Below are positions 52,191 to 62,717 of a stretch of 64,000 nucleotides of DNA, one piece after another. Made by a program: the position numbers and the translations under genes. Source of the stretch: Nautilus pompilius (lineage: Eukaryota; Mollusca; Cephalopoda; Nautilida; Nautilidae); the NCBI GenBank assembly GCA_018389105.1, contig JACATO010002208.1, positions 1-64,000 of the forward strand. Direction: 5' to 3'. Position 1 is the stretch's first letter, and each line of letters begins with the position of its first letter. The notes under the pieces are model-generated. The model did no database searches and had not been told where the DNA came from. It saw only the letters and a program-made list of their open reading frames with translations.

Positions 52191-53857
52191 CCAAGCTCAA
52201 ACAACCTAAGTAAATAAAATAGTCAAACAACAAAATTTGAAATTTTTCTTATCCCAGGTAATGTGTATACATTCTTGCTTTCATTTTAATAAAGTCTCAC
52301 CCTTTTTTAAATTAAAAACCACTGCCTGAAACAAGAATAAATCTACATACATTTTATACTGACCTAATTATTTAGGAATTTTTTTTTTTAAAAAAAATCA
52401 ATTTGCATTCAGGAAAGCCTACACAGCCTCCAGGCATTGATTCAGTTTGCCACAGAAACAAATTTACATCTTCATTTGCACTTCTTTTCATCCAAAGCAA
52501 TATGCAGATGCTATGACAGGGATATTGTTCATTATATGACATCAATTCTCCATGGAATTTCACTACAGCCTAAGCTAAAGCATTTAGAATTTGTTCAACT
52601 CATCAGTTAATCTCTGCTGCAGACAATAGTATTGACAGCAACAGGGATAGTGTCTTCATCTGTAACCACAAATAATACTATGGAGGATAAACAATTAAAG
52701 CGTACATACTATACATTCATAAAAACAACACATGTAAGACATAAAAAATAAACTGACCTAAAAAGAATTTCAGATGCAGTCAAACCACACGTGTAAGTGT
52801 ATTTCGAAACACTGTTAGCCGTCACAACTATAGTTATTTTAGTTTTGAAAACCAAGACTCAAAGTAAATAGTATTCTACCTTCAGCAATTCTGCAGTACC
52901 CATTTATCCAAATATATGCCAAGGGAAGAAAACCTGATGACTGACCAGTCCTTTGCTGTGGACAAATTTTACAACCCTACAAATCGTACCTTCAGTTTCT
53001 AGTTTTTGTCTTTTTTCCTTTAACTTCACAAATCAGCACATTAACAGCAACTCTTCACATCAATGTTTGCATATCTAGAAATGAAATAGTATGTCTATAT
53101 TACTCCAATGGAAGATATCTTTACGTCAAAACTAACACCTTAATCAAAATTTTTAGCCTGTAACTTTAGTTTTCACTAACAAAAAGCATTTCTGTAATGA
53201 GTTTGGGCACATTTCTGAAAGGGTTTAAAAACAAAATCAGTCTCACTTGTTTTGAGTTTGAGAACATCACCAATGCAGCTAGTGCACATCAGACAAGAAA
53301 ATACCTGCAGTAACAAACCATTTAATATTTTGAAAGGCTGTGAAAGAGTTAAAAATATTTGGCCAGAAAATTATCATCAGTTTGATGTGGAAGACTAGTT
53401 TTCCTGTTAAATCCAAATGTTTCGTTTTTTCTTTAGCAAGTCTTCTGCAGTGCGCCACTAAGAAAAAACTGCTTTCTCTCCTACAATGCGTGTGCATTTC
53501 CATTACTAACATCATTATAAATTAACTAAACAAAACATTTTTACACAAAGCTACCTAGCACCAGAAAACGAAAAACATCTAGAAATACTCAACAGGAGTA
53601 CGACATTCTCTTTTCCAATGAGCACTAATTTGGTTAAAGTGAATTCAATGAAAATTGTGGACAAAATTCAAAAATGTTCAAAATACCAATTACTGCCAGA
53701 ACATGGGAAATCTATCATTTGTTGTATAGACCGTGCATGTGAGAACAGATAACTAGATATTCCTACATTAGGCATGATCCAATTCCAGATTCAAGGACAG
53801 CGATTTACAGAACAGCGGTAGCAGTAATCACTACGGGCTAGGCCCAAATTTACTTAG

Positions 53858-54313
53858 AGGATTCTAACCCCCTACAGGGTGCAAGTGTCATGCATACATA
53901 TTCCCCTAAGCATGGGGGGCAGCCATGGTGGTCTAACAAGCAAACACCCCTATCTGAGAGGGGGATCATTTCCCAAGGCGTGTAGGGGGAGCCATGATAG
54001 CCAAACAAAAGGATTCTAACCCCCTACAGGGTGCAAGTGCCATGCATACATATTCCCCTAAGCATGAGGGGCAGCCGTGGTGGTCTAACAAGCAAACACC
54101 CCTATCTGAGAGGGGGATCATTTCCCAAGGCGTGTAGGGGGAGCCATGATAGCCAAACAAAAGGATTCTAACCCCCCTACAGGGTGCAAGTGCCATGCAT
54201 ACATATTCCCCTAAGCATGGGGGGCAGCCATGGTGGTCTAACAAGCAAACACCCCTATCTGAGAGGGGGATCATTTCCCAAGGCGTGTAGGGGGAGCCAT
54301 GATAGCCAAACAA
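53858..54313. repeat. 152-bp tandem repeat, three copies
   Basis: Three head-to-tail copies starting at about 53858, 54010 and 54162, almost identical. Each unit holds a tRNA-like pair: an A-box-like TGGTGGTCTAACAAG and a B-box-like GGGGGATCATTTCCC. It also holds a second GGGGAGCCATGATAGCC block. The repeat lies in PDS5 intron 1, just before the CpG-rich promoter. The minus-strand open frame across it is an accident of the repeat. Confidence 0.93.
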
Positions 54314-54649
54314 ATAAACATTACTATACCTGAGTGACAGAAATAGGAACACACACACACGTGTGTATGTATGCATATATTTTTTAAAACAAACAAAATT
54401 TAATTCCAAAGCGGGAGGAGGGGGGGAGACGATCATCCGAGGTGGCCGGGGGGGGGGAGAGGGGCTGCAGCGCGATAGCGATGAGTGGGGGAAACAAACA
54501 AACAAAAAGCGAGTGAACAACATAAACCAAAAAGGGGAAGCAGGGAGGGAGGGAGGGCATGTAACTAACTGTACAGGTATCGGGGATGACTGCCGCGGGG
54601 TGGACGGACCGACCGAGCCAGGTGCGGGACCGACGGCACGGCCCCCTAC
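54314..54649. other. PDS5 intron 1, promoter-proximal end
   Basis: A short CA/TG run near 54352-54375, G-runs near 54418-54465, then rising CpG content towards the exon 1 donor. No coding evidence. Confidence 0.5.
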
Positions 54650-55515
54650 CTACGCGAGCGTCGCCATGTTGGACGGGGAAGCCATTCGCTGCTGCTCCGA
54701 CGGCAGCCCGTCGTCTCCTTACCTGCTGGGGAGGGGGAATAGTTTGTTGTTGTTTTTAACCAGAGAGAGAGGAGAGAGAGGGGGGAGAGGAGGAGGAGGA
54801 GGGGTAGCGAGACTCTAAGCCGAACCCGGACCGAACATGCGCAGTCCCTCCGCACGGAAGCGTTCTTTCCCGCGACGATCCTGCCGAGCCGACTGGGAGG
54901 AGAAGGCGGGCGAGACAGAGACGGGAGAGACAGAGACAGAGGGAGAGGGAGAGAGGGGGAGAGAAGAGAAGAACAAAAAAAACCAAACACAAAAAAAAAA
55001 AAAAAAGGCTGGACCTGTTTTTGAATGGAAACGGCGCGAACTACTCCGGCGTTAGGCGTCCGCTACTTCCTCACGGTGGTGCCGTCTCCCCATGGAAGCT
55101 CCCCTCCCATTGGTCTATTTCGCCGCTTCCGTTTCTCGCTCCCGGCCGAGGCCGTTTGGATGGGGCGTCATTGCCCGAACGATCGGAGCCGCTCCTCTGG
55201 GGTCGTTCGATGCCTGCGCCGGCCGATTTTCGCGTATTACCCGAGTACTTTTTCTCGGTGCAACAGCGACTCTTCTCACCACGAGGAAGCGACGCCGACC
55301 CCGGCCAACCGGCGAGCGGCTAGCAAACCGGAAAGCGGTCAGCCAATCGGGGGCGGAATAACGGAGGAGTGACGTCGGGGGGGGAGGGGGGTGCGTATGA
55401 ATATGCGCAGTGCTCTGGAAACGACATTTGTCTTTCGAAGGGGGAAATCGTTTCAAACAGTAAATAAAATAAATATTTTAACGGGAGGGGGAAATAGTAA
55501 TGGTGATAGTAGATC
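54640..55515. promoter_or_regulatory. CpG-rich divergent promoter of PDS5 and N4BP2-like
   Basis: About 0.8 kb separates the inferred PDS5 exon 1 (minus) from the N4BP2-like ATG (plus). It is rich in CpG, unlike the introns on either side. Visible motifs are two ATGCGCAGT (NRF1-like half sites, 54837-54845 and 55403-55411), an inverted CCAAT (ATTGG, 55109-55113), a CCAAT at 55343-55347 followed by a GC box (55349-55356), and a TGACGTC CRE-type site at 55370-55376. No TATA box is obvious. This is the architecture of a housekeeping bidirectional promoter. Confidence 0.75.
54650..54830 (-). other. PDS5 exon 1 (5' UTR, inferred) with uORF and YY1-like site
   Basis: The start-codon exon opens with the acceptor TTCAG before 50717, so an upstream noncoding exon must exist. 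The best donor in the CpG-rich block is GTAGGG, ending exon 1 at 54650. An 11-codon upstream ORF (54650-54685) has its TAG as the last bases before that donor. Inside it, CAACATGGCGAC matches a YY1 motif, commonly near transcription starts. An alternative donor GTAGGT lies four bases upstream in the transcript. The transcription start itself is not resolved. Confidence 0.55.
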
Positions 55516-56248
55516 ATGCCCAGGAACGGCAAAAACCAGAGAAAGTCGGGAAAGGTCCTCCTTCCCTGTAGCGCGGGCAGCAGGAGTCGGTCGGAAACGT
55601 TGGGGTCCCTCGAGGAGATGTTCGGAGGATTCGGTCTGCCGGTCCTCCAGGTGCTGCAGATGTGTTCCTGGAGAGGTGAACGATCTTTCATTACTATTTC
55701 TTATCTGTTACTCTGCTACATTTATAAAATACGGGAGAAACCCTGTGGCGGCACTCTGCTCCAGCCGACAGCTGTGTGTCGGATCATCGCCATTCGGGCC
55801 GGTTAAAAATACTCCCCCCCATCTCCCCCCTTCCTCTCTCGCGCTCTCTCCCTCGAGCACCCCCTCTCTCTACCCCTCCTCCTCCATCTCCCTCCTCCCT
55901 CTCCTCTCTCTCTCTCCCTCCCTCCTCCCTCTCTCTCTCTCCCTCTCCCCTCCCCCATCTCCCTCCTCCCATCCTCCCCCCCTCTCTCTCTCTCCCTCCC
56001 CCATCCCCCCTCTCTCTCTCTCTCTCTCTCCCTCCCTCCCCCATCTCCCTCCCCCATCCCCACCTCTCTCGCTCTCTTTCTCTCGCTCTCTCCCCTCCCC
56101 CATCTCCCTCCCCCTCTCTCTCTCCCTCCCCCATCTCCCCCTCTCTCTCTCCCTCCCCCCATCTCCCCCTCTCCTCTCTCTCCTCCACCCATCTCCCCTC
56201 TCTCTCTCTCTCCATCCCCCTCCCCCCTCATCTCCTCCTCTCTCTCTC

Positions 56249-56292
<44 letters not shown>

Positions 56293-56329
56293 CTCTCTCT
56301 CTCTCTCTCTCCCCTCCCCTCTCTCTCTC

Positions 56330-56360
<31 letters not shown>

Positions 56361-59300
56361 CCCCCCCTCCCCCCATCTCCCTCTCTCTCTCTCTCTCCAT
56401 CCCCATCTCCCCTCTCTCTCTCCTCCCTAAATCCATCTCTCTGTCTGCTCTATCTCGAGGGTCTGACTCACTCTTCTGTGGATTCATCGCTTGGATTATC
56501 TGGCGATCAAACATTCAAAAAAAAGAAAAGAAAAAATTTTAAGCTCTGGTCAAGAGTCAGTTTCCCAAAGAATTAATGCCCCCCTTCCCCCCTGTTTCTT
56601 CCCTGATGCAGGTACTTATCCTTTTTTGATGCAAGGGATGGTTCCCTGTTTTAAAAATGTAAGAGAGTTTTGCACTCGGTGGGTTACCTGCTGACCTTAC
56701 TTAGCCCCCTTTTTTGGAGAGATCACACCACTGGCAAAATTAAGGTTTCCTATCCTTTGACTGTACTGCAGTAAGTATCGAATTCGCACGGATTCTCTGC
56801 CCAAACTACAGGAATCTGGTGAGTATGAATTGTGCTTGTAGAGCTCTATGCCGTAACTGTTCTTGCTCACACAGATTATGTACACTCTCCATTATTAAAT
56901 TCAGTTTTCTAAGTAACTCATGCATTTGTTCATTTTTTTTTTACCTTAGAATTTTTGTTCTAGGTGACTCAAAAAAGAAAACTCAGAGGATGTTCAGTTG
57001 AGCTACAATATGAAATTCTTCTCCGTTGATTTTAAAAATAACAAGCCTCCAAATGCCATTTAGGATTGGGGGGAAATGCTGCTTCCATAAGAAAAAATAT
57101 GAAAATGCAGAATTTGGATCTAACAGAAAGGAAATGCATCTCGCTAAATTTTAGGACATTGAAGCTGCCTCACTTAAATGGTGTTCCAGTGTCTGTATGA
57201 ACGATATCAGTATTAACAATCCTCTAATGATGATGAAGTTAGAAGAATTTGCAAAGAAGCTGGGTCACCTAGATTGAAAGTCCGCTGCCTAGGCTGCTTC
57301 AAAGGACACCAAAATATCACGTTCAAAGCAATGTGTGAGAGAAATGTCAGTGTAACAGATGACAGCCTTCATAAATAGCACTCAGAACAACAACTGTCAA
57401 CATTATAGTTTTTGAGCCACAAAACAATTTACAACAATGGACTGACTGCCAGACAAGACAATTGATTTTATAGGACAGTTTCTATGCTGGGAAGAAATCT
57501 AAGAGAGTATGTAACAATGATGGTGGCAACCAACATAAATGGATCTCTCAAACATCCAATGTACATAATTTAAAAACTAAAAATTCAAGATGTTTTCGAG
57601 GAGTTCTTTCCAACAAGTATGATGCTGCTTAGTCTAAAAGCTGGATCACAAGTTATATGCCAACTGTGTGAGAAACCAACCATTGGTTCACACTAAAAAA
57701 GAACTGCATAGCACTAATTGTGGACAACTGGTGAGCACACCCTCCATTAAGAGTTTGAAATCCATGATGTGCCACCTAACACCACGAGCAAAACTCAGCC
57801 TATGGACCAGGCAATAATCCAGGCTTTGAAAGCGTATTACAGAAAGGTACTGGTTAAGCAACACCTGGTGACCAATAACAAGCTAGTGTTCGAGCCCAAG
57901 ATTCTGAATACAACAATACATTTGAGAGCAGCACGCGGCAGATTTCAGCAGACTGCTGGCTATCGCATGATCCCAGAGCCCTCAAAAGGGATGTGCAGGA
58001 AACCTCAGTATGGACCAAATCATGTTCCACAAACGTGTCAACATTAACAAGGACCTGGCAGTGTACGGAGAGTTGTCAGAACATGGTGATGCTGTGGAGT
58101 TAAAAGACAGTGACATCCAATCATCTCAAATGGCTGAGATGTGGAACCAATTTAAGGTGAATGCTGCAACAGTTCCCAAAGCTGAGCATATGTATGACAT
58201 ATTTAGCCATTTAGAAAGCTTCACTGATCAACAAAATAGTAAAACAAACAAGTATTTAGACTTTAGCAGGCCAACCAGGTGATATGAAATTCCAGTAATT
58301 CAACAGATAATACACAAAGCAGCTGTACTTTTTTTTTCTAAACATGCTATTTAATGTATTTATTAAAACCACTCCTTTAACCTATCACATACATGTAAAT
58401 TTAGTATTAAATTGTCAAATCTTTATGTAATGGTTGTATCTTAATACTTGTGGTCTGTAAGGCAATAAGTGGTTTTTAAAAATTAGTTTGCGCTCTTTTT
58501 ACCCGATTCATGTGGTAGTGTACACGTTCTTTCTCTGCGTGTATAAGGGGCCTATTTCGTGTATGTATACGTGAACTATTCTAATGTTTCAAGTATTGTG
58601 AGATAAGATTAAAATAAATTAAACAGTACAAATATGACAAGAATTTAGCATTATTTTGAATGAATTTGAGAAAGTCAACGCTGTCACAAATGTGGACAGA
58701 CACTCCATCCTCTTCCAGATAGAAGACTCTCTTAAGCCAAACGCTCGATGAATCTACTGTTCTGGTTATCACCAATGAGTTCATCTGTATTTGGTACTGA
58801 TGATCATGTTAATGTAAAAGAAAATAATTTTTCAGTGACAAATGTAAAAATTGCATTAGAATTTTTTGTATGAATGCATTTTTAAATGTAGTTAGCAGGA
58901 CATTTAATGGTTAGACCACTAGCCCGAAAGCCCAACTTCAAATTCTGGTTAGGGCCAGGACTGGCCTGGTTTCAGGTAACTCTTGGCTGCTCCCACCTAG
59001 ATACTGCTGTGAAATGTCCTCAACTTCTAAAGTCAGGTCAAAGTAAGCCAGCTAAATGGAAACACGGATAGACAAAACGGCACCTGTGATGAGCTGCTGT
59101 ATACACATTCCAAATGGGTGATATTGATGCACTAGGTATAACCTGTCTTTGTTTTACAGTTGATCAGACAAATTGTTCGCTTGCAGGTAGCCAGAGGGAC
59201 TTGCATATCTAAACAAGTGATCAGAAACCAACTTCATGTATGATAACGCACCAGATATCCATTTGATGGTTTATTACTATATTTATGTGTGCCATCATCA

Positions 59301-62300
59301 TTATCTGCCAAGGATATGACAGTTGCAGGTGTTGTTTTCTAATAAAAGCCAGTTTATTTTGGATGTCTCTGCCAGCAGGTTAGGTAGCGGCATTGGGGAT
59401 AACACTGTGACCTTATCATTGTTTAGTGGGATCATTATGATGTGAGAAGGGGTCATGGTGGCAAGACATCTTGTCCAAGGTAATCTGACTAGTCAGATCG
59501 TGAGAGCTATCACAAGCCCCACATATCAGCTGCGTGGCTATACCAAATAATAGTGCTACAGGGTTTTCATGAAAAATTGTGATTTCATTTGTCCATTAAC
59601 GTGTAATAAAAAATATGGAATAATCTTGCTGTGGAATAAATTGTTTTCTGTATCATCTGATTAGTTTGTTGTTGAGGATTCCATATGTTAGATTCATTAT
59701 CCCTAAATATTTTTAGCATTCTCCGCCACACATTCTTTAGCAGCTTCATATTGTTTTCTTTTCCCCTTACTACATCCACTGCTTTATTTCTGCTCTGGAA
59801 AGCAGTTCCTGGCTACTGACTCGTTGATGTAATGTGAGCTACAGTTTTTGTTTATTTGCAATATGTGTGAGTATGAAACAGTGTGTGTAGTTACGCACTG
59901 GCATCTGTGAGAGAGAGAGAGACAGCCCTGAAGAAGAGGGAGTGTATCGACACAGCTTGCTGGTAGTGAGTGCTGCCAGTTTTACACCACAATGGGGTTT
60001 AGCACCTCTGACTTCGGTAAAGAAAGAAAGCCTTTGGAAAACTCATTTCCTAGATGTAATAGGAAACAGGAAGTGGGTAGTGGAAAAGAGCAAGAAGAAA
60101 ATGCACCAGGGAGCGTGAGAAGACACTTGCCTGAGCAAAGTTGACTCGGGACCCACAGCCTGCCCAATGCATGCATTCATTTAAACTTTAAAGGGGAGTG
60201 GATAGGTAAATCCACTATGAATGTCTGTCTGGTTTCTAAATTTTAAAATAAAAACTTTTCAGCGTTAATAATTGACGCGCTTGGTTCTTTTCCCTCATTA
60301 AAAGATGAGAGTGAGGGAGGGCTACTGAAAAAGATGTGATGGGTTGGTTACCACAGCAGCAGTAAGGCAAGAGGTGTGGAAGGGGATGGAGTGACTTGCT
60401 AAGCTAACTGAATACTGGTCCTGTCGTGTGCAGAATCCCGACTCTGCCCTTCCTAAAGGGAAACAGATCAGGATTATGTTTGTTGTGGAAATGGAAATAA
60501 GCTTTAAGAGAATTGCATCGCGATAGCGTTTTCTTATTGTTAACGAATAAAAACCTGTTTTAATTTGCATAAATGATGTGTACTAATTAAGGAATTGACT
60601 TAGATCTCTCAGCCTTCATAGCAAATGGATTTTGAGAGGGGCCCCTTTTTTGTTGTTGTTGATTAATGCTTTTGTGTAATACTTGTTTAGAAACCGTGCT
60701 AAAGATCTGTCTGTCTGAAAATCTTTCAAAAAAGCTTTGTTCTGAAACATTGTGCTGATTATTGGGCTTATCCTTCTAATCTTAAAAATGTCATTTTTTG
60801 TTGTTTTTTTTTTATAGAAGCTGATGCCTTCAACATTCTCTTCAATCTCGCTGGGGACGGCGGAGTGCCGCAGAATGCACCTGGTAAGGTGGCGCTGCAG
60901 AGACCCAACAGCTTTAAAAAAATTGTGGAAAGTTTGCATTTGAACGATTGTCTGCTGGACGGAAGTGCTCCAGTTGAGGGACAGCAGAGCTGTCACGCTT
61001 CGCCAGCAGTGAGTATGGAAGGCGTGTCATCAGCGGTGCAGTTGGTATCGCCCGATGACTCTAGCATCGGGCCAGGAAAACCATTTGTTGAGGTAAACGA
61101 AGCAGGGCAGTCGTCAGACGACGACGGCAGGCTTGAGCCGGAGCGTAACTTGACAGGCTGCTCATTAAATGGATCTTCCTCGCGCGGCACAACCAGACGA
61201 GAGTCCGAGCAGGATGACAGAGAAGACGCTGCTTCTGCGGATAATTCACACACGCCAATGTTTACAGGGTTCAAGTTAGCTCCACCCGCTGCAGGGAGTG
61301 TTTCAGAACAACCAGTACCTTGTGCAAATCAAACCAATAAGGTTTTCTATACAGATGACTGTTTGGTACCAGATTCATCGTGTGCAGGTGCAGCTAAATC
61401 AAGGACAGGTGTTAGGGCTTCAAATAAGCAATCTCGTCTTTCTGTTAACGCGCCAGAATTTTTCCCATCTTACACCCCAACAAAACCCCATGAAACTGAC
61501 AAGGTTTTGATGGAAAGAAACAAGGCCCCTGCCTTGGTTTTCTTGACACCCAAATTGAATACTGTAACCACATCATTACCACCATCTAAATCTGCAGAAT
61601 TTCCTTTTAGAGGGGATGTCATTCACTGTAGTCCTTTCACCTATCCTTCCATCACACGTTTGCCGTCACAGGAAAAATCGCCAGAAGCGCCTACTATAAC
61701 AGGAAATAAAATTCAGTGCATTAAAAAAGAACCTGACTCTGTTTGGCGAGTGAAAGCTCTGCTGGACCGAGGCGAGAAGGTGCTCATCCTCCTGAGAGGA
61801 TGTCCTGGAAGTGGGAAGTCTACACTGGCAAGGTTGGTTGATTATTCACTCTAACTCAACATCACAACTAAGGTGGAAAGGGGTTTAAATTTTTTGTGTA
61901 GAGTCTTGTCATGTTTAAGTTATCTCCCTTTAGGGTAAAAAAAAAACAAACAAAAAAGAGAAGCATTAGTTGTTTTCATGGTATTAATTCTGTGGATGTT
62001 ATTGGCACATTCTCTTTGTCCAGATAAAAAAGGAAACTCTAGTTTGGTATCAGATATTTAGCTTACATCACCACAGTTTCTGATTTGGCTTCGGAGCTGA
62101 AATCATTAATTGCAAACTGCCAAGTGGATACCACCAGGTTTCGGAGAACAACACCGCCGCCTTGCCTTTTGAAGTAGGACTAGAAAAAAGAGTATTAGGC
62201 ATTTCTGTGGGTTTTATCAACAGTGACACAAGCAGACAAGACCCGTCACAGGTGGGTTATTGTAAAAAGGTTTTTATGTCTGTGCATTGATCTAAATATG

Positions 62301-62717
62301 TTTATAAACCATATTCCTTCAGCTTGTGTTAGGTCGTCGGTTTGTTAATACAGTTTTTCCTATTGCGATTAGAAGACTGGGTATTGAATCTTTGATCTCT
62401 TGATTATTAACTGGTGTTTCCCACCCATTAACCCTTTTATTCACTGCACTAAAATTTACCCACCCAACCAGTTTGCCAAAACGTACACACACACAAACCT
62501 GTTTTCCTTAATCATAAGCCAGTGGGAAATGTCCAAGAAATTGCATCATCTGTGAATAAGTTCTGTTTTTCTTTTCCTTAATAAAGTTCATTCCCTTCCA
62601 GCCATCTCAAATTTTCTGGATCAATCTTGTCGACTGACGAATACTTCCAGCAGGGTAACATCTACAACTACAACCAAACTCAAGCTTCTGAAGCTCATAT
62701 GTGGAACAAGAATCGAG
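55516..62717 (+). CDS. N4BP2-like protein: CUE and P-loop kinase domains (partial, 3' missing)
   Basis: Homologue of NEDD4-binding protein 2, whose family combines a ubiquitin-binding CUE domain with polynucleotide-kinase and Smr nuclease-type domains. Three exons join in phase: 55516-55675, 60818-61832 and 62602-62717, giving 430 residues. The start MPRNGKN resembles human MPRRRKN. The CUE region is about residues 31-67 (LEEMFGGF ... WRGEADAFNILFNLAGD) and is split by the first 5.1-kb intron. Residues about 70-360 are low-complexity linker. A Walker A motif GCPGSGKS is at 381-388. After the next splice come STDEYF at 402-407 and AHMWNKNR, the nucleotide-kinase signature of N4BP2. The remainder, including any Smr domain, lies outside the window. 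Confidence 0.93.
55810..56450. repeat. CT-rich minisatellite in N4BP2-like intron 1
   Basis: About 640 bp of CTCTCTCCCTCC/CCCCATCTCC units, mirroring the purine tracts at the other end of the window. It begins about 135 bp after the first splice donor. Long Ser/Pro/Leu or Arg/Glu frames across it are artefacts. Confidence 0.95.
56451..57179. other. Intronic sequence, N4BP2-like gene
   Basis: Unique AT-rich intron sequence, possibly including the 5' flank of the transposase fossil that follows. No exon was recognised. Confidence 0.45.
57180..58285 (+). pseudogene. pogo/Tigger-type transposase fossil
   Basis: The + strand reads, with frameshifts and stops, EFAKKLGHLD, then NITFKAMCERNVSVTDD (DNA-binding part), then GGKKSKERV-like and VATNINGSLKHP-like sequence. 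It then gives the DDE-core signature VPPNTTSKTQPMDQAIIQAL followed by KAYYRKVLVKQHL. This is the order of pogo-superfamily (Tigger/CENP-B-related) transposases. It lies in N4BP2-like intron 1 in the same orientation as the gene. No intact reading frame exists. Confidence 0.88.
58900..59110 (+). mobile_element. tRNA-derived SINE (decayed)
   Basis: A tRNA-like head with A-box-like TGGTTAGACCACTAG near 58909 and a B-box-like ACTTCAAATTCT near 58935. A roughly 150-bp body with GGCCAGGACTGGCCTGG follows. It is diverged; boundaries are approximate. It lies in the N4BP2-like first intron. Confidence 0.5.
59111..60817. other. Intronic sequence, N4BP2-like gene
   Basis: AT-rich intron up to the acceptor TTTATAG before 60818. 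A short GA run lies near 59910. No exon, RNA gene or clear transposon was recognised. Confidence 0.5.

Noticed and set aside
53966-54523. 185-codon minus-strand frame
   Set aside because: It repeats with the 152-bp tandem unit and has no independent coding evidence.
55391-56576. 383- and 266-codon Ser/Pro/Leu frames
   Set aside because: They run through the CT-rich tract in N4BP2-like intron 1; only the first 53 codons of the frame starting at 55516 are a real exon.
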